Assembly: GCF_001639725.1 (NCBI RefSeq)
Contig: NZ_LTAW01000008.1
Location: 1-64,000 of the forward strand
Direction of reading: 5' to 3'
Length of the DNA stretch: 64,000 nt
From: Marinomonas atlantica
Lineage (GTDB): Bacteria > Pseudomonadota > Gammaproteobacteria > Pseudomonadales > Marinomonadaceae
A program made the translations under genes and the position numbers. The notes under the pieces were generated by a model, which did not search any database, was not told where the DNA came from, and saw only the letters and a program-made list of their open reading frames with translations. Below, piece after piece: positions 8,800-16,921 of the stretch; position 1 is the stretch's first letter; each line of letters begins with the position of its first letter.

Positions 8800-8829
8800 A
8801 TATTATTGACGTTACGTCGAGTTAGCCAA
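8800..8829 (-). promoter_or_regulatory. Putative sigma-70 promoter of the S-layer gene
   Basis: On the minus strand TTGGCT (8829-8824) and TAATAT (8805-8800) are separated by 18 bases. The predicted start near 8793 puts the centre of the CRP-type palindrome about 90 bases upstream, close to a class I activator position (-92.5). Confidence 0.35.
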
Positions 8830-8874
8830 TCACTTAGCATAGGGTGCAGAGTAAGGGAGCTTCGGTCAAAAGGA

Positions 8875-8890
8875 TGTGATGGGCATCACA
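8875..8890. promoter_or_regulatory. CRP-type operator, perfect TGTGA-N6-TCACA
   Basis: The sequence TGTGATGGGCATCACA is an exact match to the core CRP consensus half-sites with the correct 6-base spacer. It lies upstream of the S-layer gene only, because the next gene upstream (PIG-L) is on the same strand and ends at 9115. A Crp-family protein with a CRP-like recognition helix is encoded at 16922-17620. Confidence 0.7.
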
Positions 8891-9114
8891 CGTTTTCACT
8901 TTTGTTCACTTCTCTGTCGATTTGCTTTACCAAAATGTTCTATGAGCAATAGAAAACTTTGCAAAAACAAACTGTTTTAAACAATCGCAAAGGTTGTCAT
9001 AAAAGCCATGGAGCAATCAACGATTTTTTAGCAGTTTTAGGCTTTATTTCAACGAAACAAGGTATTAGCCCTTATCTAATGGGGGTTTGTGGGCCTTTAT
9101 AGCCCGTTTTCACG

Positions 9115-9990
9115 TTAAAACTTGGCACGTAACCAACGCAACGGTTGGGTAATTCGCCACGACAAACTGTTGTGTAACTGGGTGATGCGCTGTTGTAGCT
9201 CGCTAATCTGCTGGGCGTGTTCATGGTTGCTTTGTTCCGCACGTATGAGGGATTGGGTGGTGGTGTTTGGCTCGAAGTGCGCGTCAAACTCAGACAACTC
9301 AGACGCTGGGACGCAACAAAACGCTTCGGCTTGGGTGATGTTTAAGCCGAGTGTGTACGAACGGTACTGGTTTAAACCACGGATTTGCTCGGCGTAATGC
9401 TGGGCTTGCAGCTGAGATGGAAAGCACTGCATGGCTTGCCATTTACGCGCCTGCTGGGGGCTGATGTCTTCTAACACATTGGGGGACAATGGTACGCCGA
9501 CTTCATACATGGCGAGTTGTTGGACCGACGCTAGCTGTTGTGCCAGCGCAAGGCCTAGCTCTGCGGTGGCTCGGTGATCGCGGTGCATTTCCCATATAGA
9601 CGGCACAACTAAGGTAGTAGGTTGCCATGATTGCAGTTGCTCTAACAGCATTGCTTCTATTTCATTGTCGTGCACTAAACCACCGTCTTGACGGTTTAAA
9701 AAAATGGGCGCAGGGAGCCCCAATAACGCGGCAGCGGCATAGGATTCAGCGGCGCGCTGCTTGGCTTTTTCAGCACGGCAGTGTTCTGGGTTGAGTTGAT
9801 CGTTGAACTCACCGTCGACCACCCCCGAGGTGAGGATAAACGCTTGAACGGTTTTGCCTTGTGCTTGCCATTTGATCGCGCTGCCGCCGCAACCGAAGAT
9901 TTCATCGTCAGGGTGCGGAGCAAGGATGGCAATGCGGTCGCCTAGTACTGCGGTGGAAGCTTGGTAAGGGGTGAAAAAGCGCTCAAACAC
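9115..9990 (-). CDS. PIG-L/LmbE-family N-deacetylase
   Basis: The 291-residue protein carries the zinc-site motif APHPDDE (near residues 24-30) and the downstream EMHRDHRA (HxxH-type) motif of PIG-L/LmbE deacetylases. These remove N-acetyl groups from GlcNAc-containing glycans or related small molecules. The last ~50 residues form a glutamine- and leucine-rich coiled coil (QQISELQQRITQL) of the sort found in surface-glycan enzymes. The start is GTG at 9990, supported by GAGGA 7 bases upstream. It follows the Wzm-Wzt pair on the same strand after about 150 bases of REP-like repeats, and the S-layer gene lies downstream. I infer deacetylation or tailoring of the exported glycan. Confidence 0.85.
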   Translation of the reverse strand: MFERFFTPYQASTAVLGDRIAILAPHPDDEIFGCGGSAIKWQAQGKTVQAFILTSGVVDGEFNDQLNPEHCRAEKAKQRAAESYAAAALLGLPAPIFLNRQDGGLVHDNEIEAMLLEQLQSWQPTTLVVPSIWEMHRDHRATAELGLALAQQLASVQQLAMYEVGVPLSPNVLEDISPQQARKWQAMQCFPSQLQAQHYAEQIRGLNQYRSYTLGLNITQAEAFCCVPASELSEFDAHFEPNTTTQSLIRAEQSNHEHAQQISELQQRITQLHNSLSWRITQPLRWLRAKF

Positions 9991-10039
9991 GGGGAGTCCT
10001 CAATGGTGTTAGGTGAGGCTTTCTATTGTGAAGGGTTTT

Positions 10040-10135
10040 GTCGGGCTGGGACAGCCCTACAGAGTTTATTTGTGGCTGTTATTTCGGTCGGGCTGGGAGA
10101 AGCCCTCCTACGGTTTGTTTGTAGAAGGGCTTTGT
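10040..10135. repeat. REP-like palindrome cluster between PIG-L and Wzt genes
   Basis: Two direct copies occur: GTCGGGCTGGGACAGCCCTA at 10040 and a closely similar copy at 10086-10113 ending CCCTCCTACGG. A shorter inverted half (TTTGTAGAAGGGCTTTG) lies at about 10119-10135. Each full copy has a GGGCT/AGCCC stem. The cluster occupies almost the whole gap. Confidence 0.7.
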
Positions 10136-10137
10136 GA

Positions 10138-12378
10138 TTAGCGGAAGTCGCTGTCGCCACCGAGGAGCCACCAGTTGTCAATGGCGATGGCGGTGTGTTG
10201 TAGGTTATCGAGGCCGTTGCCAGGGATAACAATGTCGGTTTTGGCGGTGTTACCGTTGGTCTGCTCTAGCCAGCGATACACGTTGGGAGTGAGCCATGCA
10301 TAAAGTTTCTCACGCTGTTGCTGGTGGGCTATTTGTTGAGCGGCGGCAATCAGTTGCGGGGCGCTGTCGGGGGTACTAATAAAGTCGAGCAGTTCTACGT
10401 AGTTTGCTTCCACGCGATCTTTTAAGACAATGACCCCAAGACTTTCACCTTGTTGATTTGTGACCAGCAGAATTTGATAGTCGTCGTTGGGCTTGTCTAA
10501 ATAACGAAAACGTAGCCACGCTTGGTCATGTAGGCCGATCAGATGCTGCTGCACGTGTGGCTGCATGGCCTGCCAATGCTGGTCAATGATTGCGCCCTGC
10601 TCTGCGTCCCCGTGCCAGCGGGTAAAGTGATACGGCCCTGCTTGTGGTGCCCAAGTGGCTTCAAGGATGTGATCAAATTTGGCGTAGAGTTTTTGACGCT
10701 GGCCAACCCGTAGGTGGCGATGATTGGGGAAACCAAAGGCAAAGGTTTCTGCTCGCCCTTCGCCAATTTGTTCCCCCATGAATGGGTAGACACAGCGATA
10801 AAATGGGCCAGTCTTGGTTAATACACCGCGGGAGCGGTTGTTGACCATCACGTCGCCAATCTGACAAAACGTAGTTGGCTGGCCTTGCACTAAACCTTGA
10901 CGTGGTGCGCCGCCACAGAAAGCGACAATGTCGTCGCCTTCCAAAACAACGTAGCCGGGACTGTTGGCATGGCGATATTTCCAGTGCCAAATGTCTTCGT
11001 CTAAGGGTTGCCCAAATGCTTCAAAGAAGACTTGTTTAATCGCGTTTAGGTCGTTCGGCTCAGCACTGCGCACTTGCCAACGGTCACTGGGCTGTCGCTT
11101 GGACACGCTGGCATCGGCTTTTAAGCGGGCTTCTTTGGTGGTGATTTTCCATGAGTGCGGCAACATCACCAATCCGCGTTCTTGATTCGGTTGGCTGACG
11201 TCTAGTGTAACAACAGGGTCGGCTTCATCGTGCAAAAACACACCGGTTTGATCGAACACTAAGACGCCAACGTAGTAGATGCCTTTGAGTAAGGGTAGCT
11301 GAGGGAAGGTAATGCTGACTTGCCCTTCCCCTTCACTATTGACAGTCGGCTGTGTGCCATCGGTCCACGCACCACAACTGGAGATCAATTGCCCTGCGGC
11401 GTTGTGCATGACCACGGCGATCTGCGGCAATTGGTTCTTTAGCGTGGAGAGAAAGCTAATGTCTAGGGTTAAGTCTGTTTGACCACTGACGAGTTCAAGG
11501 CGATCCCCTTGCGCATCAGGCGTACGGGCCGTGACCTTTTTCAGGCGGGCGTATTCACCGGTTATCGGTTTTTCTATACGCGGGTTACGTGCTGTTTTAG
11601 GGGCTAGAACATCCGCAGGGGTGGCCTCTGGGTTACTGCTGAGCACGTCTAAAAAGGCTTGGTATTCGGAGACGATTTTAGTCGGCTCACCGGTTTTGAT
11701 CAGTTGGCCTTTTTCAAGCCAAATGGCTTGCGAGCACAGTACTTCGATCTGATATAAAGAGTGAGAGCAAAACAGGATTGTTGCACCACGCTCTTTCATT
11801 GCCATGATGCGTTCAAAAGAGCGACGTGCGAAGTCACCATCGCCTACGGACAATGCTTCATCAATGATTAAAATATCTGGTTCAATGGTGGTAGCGACGG
11901 AAAACGCCAAACGTACGTACATACCACTGGAATAGGTAGATACGGGTTGATCAATAAAATTGCGTACCCCTGCAAAGTCGATGATGTCGTCGATCTTCGC
12001 TTCGACTTCATTGCGTTCAATGCCCATGATTGACGCAGATAGATAGATGTTTTCGCGGCCGGTAAATTGTGGGTTAAACCCCGCGCCCAATTCTAACAAC
12101 GCGGCGATGCGGCCCTGCACTTGAACTTGCCCTGCTGTGGGCGTTAGTGTGCCACAAATTAACTGCAGTAAGGTCGACTTGCCTGCGCCATTGCGCCCGA
12201 CAACGCCCAATACTTCGCCTTTTGGCAGGCTAAAGGTAAGTGGTTTTAGTGCTTGATATTCGCGGTAGTACTGTCGACGTCCTCGAAACAGCATTTGTTT
12301 GAGCCGGTCTTGAGGGCTGTCATAAAGGTGGTAGGTTTTCGATACGAGGTCGATGTTTAACGCTAGATCAGAGGACAT
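10138..12378 (-). CDS. wzt: Wzt-type polysaccharide ABC exporter ATPase fused to a GNAT-like domain
   Basis: This is a 746-residue fusion. Residues ~1-245 are an ABC ATPase of the O-antigen/teichoic type: Walker A GRNGAGKST (~61-69), signature TYSSGMYVRLAF (~148-159), Walker B ILIIDEALSVGD (~169-180), H-loop CSHS. Residues ~270-400 resemble the Wzt C-terminal glycan-binding beta-sandwich (ISFLSTL, GIYYVGVLVFD). Residues ~434-746 look like an N-acyltransferase (GNAT/FemAB-like), starting WQVRSAEPNDLNAIKQVFFEAF. Typical Wzt proteins end near residue 400-430, so the last domain is an addition. The ATG at 12378 has AAGGGG upstream and overlaps the wzm stop by 11 bases, implying translational coupling; a TTG two codons earlier is less likely. 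The fused domain may acylate the glycan before export; that is inference. Confidence 0.85.
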   Translation of the reverse strand: MSSDLALNIDLVSKTYHLYDSPQDRLKQMLFRGRRQYYREYQALKPLTFSLPKGEVLGVVGRNGAGKSTLLQLICGTLTPTAGQVQVQGRIAALLELGAGFNPQFTGRENIYLSASIMGIERNEVEAKIDDIIDFAGVRNFIDQPVSTYSSGMYVRLAFSVATTIEPDILIIDEALSVGDGDFARRSFERIMAMKERGATILFCSHSLYQIEVLCSQAIWLEKGQLIKTGEPTKIVSEYQAFLDVLSSNPEATPADVLAPKTARNPRIEKPITGEYARLKKVTARTPDAQGDRLELVSGQTDLTLDISFLSTLKNQLPQIAVVMHNAAGQLISSCGAWTDGTQPTVNSEGEGQVSITFPQLPLLKGIYYVGVLVFDQTGVFLHDEADPVVTLDVSQPNQERGLVMLPHSWKITTKEARLKADASVSKRQPSDRWQVRSAEPNDLNAIKQVFFEAFGQPLDEDIWHWKYRHANSPGYVVLEGDDIVAFCGGAPRQGLVQGQPTTFCQIGDVMVNNRSRGVLTKTGPFYRCVYPFMGEQIGEGRAETFAFGFPNHRHLRVGQRQKLYAKFDHILEATWAPQAGPYHFTRWHGDAEQGAIIDQHWQAMQPHVQQHLIGLHDQAWLRFRYLDKPNDDYQILLVTNQQGESLGVIVLKDRVEANYVELLDFISTPDSAPQLIAAAQQIAHQQQREKLYAWLTPNVYRWLEQTNGNTAKTDIVIPGNGLDNLQHTAIAIDNWWLLGGDSDFR

Positions 12379-13183
12379 CTGCAAACCCCTTTTTCAATTT
12401 ATGAAAACCTGCAGCACCGACAAATAACACGATTGCCGAGACAGAAAGGTAGGCGGCTAACCACCACCATTGTGGCCACTGCCCTGTCATTACCACATCA
12501 CGAAGCGCTTCAATGGGGATGACCAACGGGTTGAGCAGTACGATTTGTTGGATAAACTCGGGGAGCGCACTGGTAGGGTAAAAGATGGGAGAGAGAAACA
12601 TCAAAGGGGTTAGAATAAGCGTTACCACTTGTGCCAAGTCGCGTAGGTACACGCCTAATGCAGACAGCCCCCAGCTTAATCCCAGCAATAACGGTGCACT
12701 GAGTAAAAATACCAACGGCAGGGCTAAGATATGGGCACTCAGTTCCCCACGCATAAAAAACGCCCCAATTAATAGAACAGCAAGGCTTACAAACGCAAAA
12801 AACAGCGCAGAGAGTACGTTAACCCATGCAAACACAGGTAATGGGAAGATGACCTTTTTTACCATATTAGGTTGGTCGGTGATCAGCGTTGCTGCGCGGC
12901 TAAGCACCTCCGCAAAAAGGTTGAATATTAATAAGCCTGAGAATATCTGCAGTGCAAACTCTATATTGTTCGCGTCTTCATTACCGGGCCATTTGGCTTT
13001 TAGAACCGATTTAAATACGAAGGTGTAGACGCTAAGCATCAGGATTGGCGTTAAAAAAACCCAAGCAACACCTAAAATAGAACCTTTGAAACGCTGATGT
13101 ATGGAGCGTTTGGTCAGTTGCATGATCAGCTGAAAATGCTGCACGGGCACGAGGTATTGCCAAAGCCATCGGGTGGGTAACAT
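12368..13183 (-). CDS. wzm: ABC-2 type polysaccharide export permease (Wzm-like)
   Basis: The 271-residue protein with six predicted membrane helices begins with an amphipathic segment (LTKRSIHQRFKGSILGVAWVFLTPI) that is diagnostic for Wzm/TagG-type permeases. The motif LRDLAQVVTLILTPLMFLSPIFY is also typical. It forms the transmembrane half of an exporter with the overlapping Wzt-like ATPase and should carry an undecaprenyl-linked glycan across the inner membrane. The gene is divergent from the glycosyltransferase at 13513; the intervening 330 bases hold REP-like repeats and presumably both promoters. Confidence 0.92.
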   Translation of the reverse strand: MLPTRWLWQYLVPVQHFQLIMQLTKRSIHQRFKGSILGVAWVFLTPILMLSVYTFVFKSVLKAKWPGNEDANNIEFALQIFSGLLIFNLFAEVLSRAATLITDQPNMVKKVIFPLPVFAWVNVLSALFFAFVSLAVLLIGAFFMRGELSAHILALPLVFLLSAPLLLGLSWGLSALGVYLRDLAQVVTLILTPLMFLSPIFYPTSALPEFIQQIVLLNPLVIPIEALRDVVMTGQWPQWWWLAAYLSVSAIVLFVGAAGFHKLKKGFADVL

Positions 13184-13512
13184 AAATTGCTCAGTCCTAA
13201 AGCGTCAAAACGGCGGCTAAGATACCACAGAGCGGCTTTTTGTAGGAGAGGATTCTTTATTTTAGGTTGGGCTGTGACAGACTTACAAAGGTATGTGCGG
13301 GCGGGAAATTTCGGACGGGGTGGAACAGCCCTCTTACGAAGGGTATGCGTTGTAGGAGGGGTAGTCTATCCCGACCCATCATGGGTAATGGGTGCGTTCT
13401 GAATATTGTTGGCGGGTTTCTGGTATGTTCCGACAGAAAAAGCTACCATTTCGCGCTTGGCTTTCAGGAATTTTTTGATTGCGAAGGATACGCTTTAGTT
13501 AGGTTAAAAAAT
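13184..13512. repeat. Divergent intergenic region filled with REP-like elements (13241-13377)
   Basis: The gap between wzm and the first glycosyltransferase contains at least three REP-like copies: a degenerate one at about 13241-13290, one at 13312-13343 (GGGGTGGAACAGCCCTC core) and an inverted one at 13351-13377 (GTAGGAGGGGTAGTCTATCC core). Although the frame of the glycosyltransferase is open through part of this region, the repeats make it unlikely to be coding. Confidence 0.65.
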
Positions 13513-14550
13513 ATGAACAATGAGTTGGCTGCGGTAAGTATCATTATCCGGACGAAAGATCGCCCTGAGCTATTAGAGCAAGCGGTGCGCTCTGTATTAG
13601 ATCAGTCTTTTCGACCGTTAGAATTGGTGGTGGTCAATGATGGTGGTTCGGATATTGAGCCATTGGTGCAAGAATGGTTAGCACAGCAAGCGAATCTCTC
13701 GTTTAATTTGATCCAACATACACAAAGTGTTGGCCGCGCCCAAGCCGCTAATGTAGGACTGCAAGCAGCCACTAGCCCATTCAGTATTTTTCTAGATGAC
13801 GACGATTATTTTGATACTGACCACATTGCTCAGCTTATGCAGGCGCGCCTTGCAATAGGTCAATCCTTTGAGCAATTAGTGGCCGTACATTGTCAAGCCC
13901 GTGCGGTTCATATTGATGCTGATGGTACGGAACATTTACTGTCGATCACAGGCCATAAATTGGCTGAAAACCAGCTTTACTATCAAAATAGTTTGCCGAT
14001 CCTGACAGTTTTATTACCGACAGCTGTGCGAGAATCTGGCATCTGGTTTGATACTCAGTTTAATTTGTTTGAAGACTGGGATTTTTGGTTACAAGTGTCG
14101 CAAATCTGTGAACTGCATTTTGTCGACTATGCAAGCTGTGCTTACCGTATTCATGATGCTGGGTCGGGGGTGCGCGATGAAGCACGCCAACATTTAGCGT
14201 TTAAACAAGTGTACGCTAAATGGCTAAATAAACTTGATGAAGACAGTAGATTTGCTTTGATCGCAAACAGTCATCAATGGCACGAAGAATACGTTGCTCG
14301 TATTCAAACGCAAAATCGTGCTGAGCTGGATCGTATTGGCGCTATGCATAGTCATGCTTTAGCAACGATCCAAGCGAAAGACGGTGACATAGAACATTTA
14401 AATAATTTACTCACCAATGCGCAACAACGTTACGAGGTTTTAGAACGCTCTCGTGGTTTGCTGTATTGGTTAAAGACTTCTCGACCCTCTGCATTTGCGT
14501 GTCAATGCAAACGCTATGTGTGTCGTAAACTATTTGCTCGTAAACATTGA
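13513..14550 (+). CDS. Family 2 glycosyltransferase
   Basis: The 345-residue GT-A glycosyltransferase has the nucleotide-binding start VSIIIRTKDRPELLEQAVRS, VVVNDGGSD, and the DXD-type acidic cluster FLDDDDYFDTDH. The acceptor-side segment FNLFEDWDFWLQVS follows. A C-terminal coiled coil and a short basic tail end the protein. The frame extends upstream to 13267, but that part is REP sequence; the ATG at 13513 (MNNELAAVSIIIRT) fits the family N-terminus. Its stop is 7 bases before the start of the next glycosyltransferase, so the two are probably co-transcribed. Predicted cytoplasmic, building the glycan exported by Wzm-Wzt. Confidence 0.88.
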   Translation: MNNELAAVSIIIRTKDRPELLEQAVRSVLDQSFRPLELVVVNDGGSDIEPLVQEWLAQQANLSFNLIQHTQSVGRAQAANVGLQAATSPFSIFLDDDDYFDTDHIAQLMQARLAIGQSFEQLVAVHCQARAVHIDADGTEHLLSITGHKLAENQLYYQNSLPILTVLLPTAVRESGIWFDTQFNLFEDWDFWLQVSQICELHFVDYASCAYRIHDAGSGVRDEARQHLAFKQVYAKWLNKLDEDSRFALIANSHQWHEEYVARIQTQNRAELDRIGAMHSHALATIQAKDGDIEHLNNLLTNAQQRYEVLERSRGLLYWLKTSRPSAFACQCKRYVCRKLFARKH

Positions 14551-14557
14551 GGAATAC

Positions 14558-16768
14558 ATGAACCATCCGATTGATGTCATTGTGCCGGTTTACCGCGGCT
14601 TACAAGATGTGATCGATTGCCTAGACAGTATCAAGGCATCCCACAATCAGCAGCCCTACGAGTTGATCCTTATTGATGATTGCTCTCCTGAACCTGAAGT
14701 CAGTGCTCTTTTGCGCGAACGTGCCGCATTGGGTGACTACACGCTCTTAGTCAACGAAGAAAATTTGGGCTTTGTCGCTACCGTTAACCGCGGTATGCAG
14801 CTGCATCCAGAACGCGATGTACTGTTGCTTAACAGCGATACCTTAGTGGTCAATGATTGGGTGGATCGTATTACTAAAGCGGCGTATGCAGATGAGCGTA
14901 TCGGTACCGTAACGCCTTTTTCAAACAATGCGACCATTTGTAGCTACCCTGATTTTTGCCAAGACAATGACCTTGCCAGCAATACGCCATTGAGTTTACT
15001 CGACAAAATTGTCGCTCATACGAATGCAGGCAAAGCCGTTGATGTTCCGAGTGGCGTGGGCTTTTGCATGTATATCCGCCGCGCTTGCCTTGATGACTTA
15101 GGCTACTTTGATGTTGAAACATTTGGTAAAGGCTATGGCGAAGAAAATGATTTTTGCCAACGAGCGATTAAAGCTGGCTGGAAAAACCGTTTTGCCATGG
15201 ACACATTTGTCCAGCACACAGGTAATGTCAGCTTTGGCGATGAGCACAACGAGTTAAAACACACGGCCTTGGGTAAGTTGCTCAAGCGCCATCCTCGCTA
15301 TGATGTCGATGTTCAACGTCACATTGCCGAAGACCCAGCTAAAGCAGCGCGCGTTCGAACTTGGTTAGCCTCTTTACGCTTTGGCGCTCAACCCATTACG
15401 GTTCATGTGAGCCATAATCGCGGTGGCGGCACAGTTCGCTTTATCGAGGAACTTAGCCAAGCAATCAGCGAACAATGCTATTCATTAATGCTGATGCCAA
15501 GTCTTAAAAAACCGGGCTATTTAGTGCTCACGCGCATCGCGCATGGTGCTGACGCTTCAGCAACCGAAGAGTCTGAATACAGTCTGTATTTTGAAGCACA
15601 CAGCCAACAAGAACTCTTGCAGGATGTGCTGTCGCAACTACCGTTAGCTGGGTTCCATTTTCATCATATGATTGGGTTACCTCGTTGGGTTATGTCACTG
15701 CCAAAAGATCTGAATAAACCTTGGTTTGTATCACTGCATGATTATTACTTTGTTCATGAGAGCATTTCTCTGACAAATGACCAAGGCGTTTATCTGACTG
15801 CTGATAACCTAGAGGTTGATCCTAATTGGACGCAGTCATTTTCGTCACTGTTAAATGGTGCCAAGCTTTGCTTTGCGCCCAGCAATGCTTGTCATGACAT
15901 TTACAAAGCCGTTTTTCCCAATGCCAATGTGGTCACTCAATATCATGAAAACGGACGTTTTTTAAAGCATGATACGTTCACTGTTAAGCCTTTAAAAACT
16001 TCCGCTAATACGCCCCTAAAAGTGGTTGTAGTTGGTGCTCTGAGCAAGATTAAAGGGGCCGACTTACTCGAAGATACGGCTCGCCTTTGTGCTAAACAGG
16101 GACTAAACATCGAGTTTGAGTTAATTGGCTATGGTTACCGCGAGCTTCAGGCGAAACCAAAAACAACACTGTCAGTCAGTGGCCGTTTTCAAGAAAGCGA
16201 ACTGGTTGAGATGTTAATGTCTCGCCATTCGTCAGGAAATGCTGATGTGGTTTGGTTCACGGCGCTGTGGCCTGAGACTTATAGCTACACTCTAAGTGCC
16301 GCCATTGAAGCAGGGTTACCTATCGTTGCTCCAAATATTGGTGCATTTTCTGAACGTTTGCATGGTCGTCAACAAAGCTGGATCGTGCCTTGGCAAAATA
16401 CAGCCGAGCAAATGGCCAAGCTATTCAAAGCAATGCAAGATAAAGGCTCTGAAGCAAACGAACTAAACGCATTTATTAGCCAACAGCCTCCTGCTAAGCA
16501 GCATATGTCTTACGAAGAGAGTTATTTAGCATTGGCTCTTCAAGGTGCTGCGCCGGTTAAGCTGCAAACACTCGAAAATCAATCATTATTAGTTTGGCTT
16601 AGCCAGACACAGCCATTAACGAATTCAGAGCTTTCAATCAATCAACGTCTGCGTAGAAAAGCGCTTTACGGGCTATTCCAGTTACGCCAAGCGCCTTTAC
16701 TCCGTGCCGTTGCGAAGCATGTGCCTCTATCAATGCAACGACGCATCCGTGATCGGTTAATGAAATAA
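14558..16768 (+). CDS. Two-domain glycosyltransferase (GT2 + GT4)
   Basis: The 736-residue protein is made of two catalytic modules. The N-terminal GT2 domain (~1-275) shows VIVPVYRGLQDVIDCLDSI, LILIDDCSPEP, LLLNSDTLV (DXD) and the acceptor segment GYGEENDFCQRA. The C-terminal GT-B/GT4 domain (~290-690) starts HVSHNRGGGTVRFIEELS and contains VVVVGALSKIKGADLLEDTA and the donor-binding stretch LWPETYSYTLSAAIEAGLPIV. ATG at 14558 has GAGGA 5 bases before it, overlapping the stop of the upstream gene; the frame upstream of it overlaps that gene and is rejected. Such fusions add two sugars in succession. With the gene before it, this gives three transferase domains for the glycan repeat. Confidence 0.88.
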   Translation: MNHPIDVIVPVYRGLQDVIDCLDSIKASHNQQPYELILIDDCSPEPEVSALLRERAALGDYTLLVNEENLGFVATVNRGMQLHPERDVLLLNSDTLVVNDWVDRITKAAYADERIGTVTPFSNNATICSYPDFCQDNDLASNTPLSLLDKIVAHTNAGKAVDVPSGVGFCMYIRRACLDDLGYFDVETFGKGYGEENDFCQRAIKAGWKNRFAMDTFVQHTGNVSFGDEHNELKHTALGKLLKRHPRYDVDVQRHIAEDPAKAARVRTWLASLRFGAQPITVHVSHNRGGGTVRFIEELSQAISEQCYSLMLMPSLKKPGYLVLTRIAHGADASATEESEYSLYFEAHSQQELLQDVLSQLPLAGFHFHHMIGLPRWVMSLPKDLNKPWFVSLHDYYFVHESISLTNDQGVYLTADNLEVDPNWTQSFSSLLNGAKLCFAPSNACHDIYKAVFPNANVVTQYHENGRFLKHDTFTVKPLKTSANTPLKVVVVGALSKIKGADLLEDTARLCAKQGLNIEFELIGYGYRELQAKPKTTLSVSGRFQESELVEMLMSRHSSGNADVVWFTALWPETYSYTLSAAIEAGLPIVAPNIGAFSERLHGRQQSWIVPWQNTAEQMAKLFKAMQDKGSEANELNAFISQQPPAKQHMSYEESYLALALQGAAPVKLQTLENQSLLVWLSQTQPLTNSELSINQRLRRKALYGLFQLRQAPLLRAVAKHVPLSMQRRIRDRLMK

Positions 16769-16778
16769 CCGACCACGT

Positions 16779-16911
16779 TCAGGCTGAGACAGTCCTCCTA
16801 CGGAGGGTATTTATAACCCGCGTATGTAGCGGCATTGTGAGTTTGCGGGAGGGGTATTCTACCCCGACCGTTGTGGTGCTTTTTTGGTCAGGCTGGGGCT
16901 GTCTGCTCTGT
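16779..16911. repeat. REP-like cluster downstream of the glycosyltransferase genes
   Basis: Three elements of the family lie here: TTCAGGCTGAGACAGTCCTC at 16779, GCGGGAGGGGTATTCTACCC at 16845-16870 (inverted relative to the first), and TGGTCAGGCTGGGGCTGTCT at 16886. The middle element has a 6-bp GGGGTA/TACCCC stem. They separate the convergent glycosyltransferase and Crp-family genes and may act as a transcription barrier. Confidence 0.65.
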
Positions 16912-16921
16912 TAGAGGCATT

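Larger units (their letters stand above)
8600..9114 (-). promoter_or_regulatory. Long upstream region of the S-layer gene
   Basis: This 515-base gap contains no convincing gene. It holds a CRP-type palindrome at 8875-8890 and a putative promoter at 8800-8829. If that promoter is used, the transcript has a leader of roughly 190 bases before the S-layer start codon. Long leaders are common for abundant S-layer mRNAs, but the transcription start here is inferred. Confidence 0.5.

Noticed and set aside
13267-13512. N-terminal extension of the first glycosyltransferase
   Set aside because: The extra 82 codons are translated REP-like repeat sequence; the family N-terminus starts at 13513.
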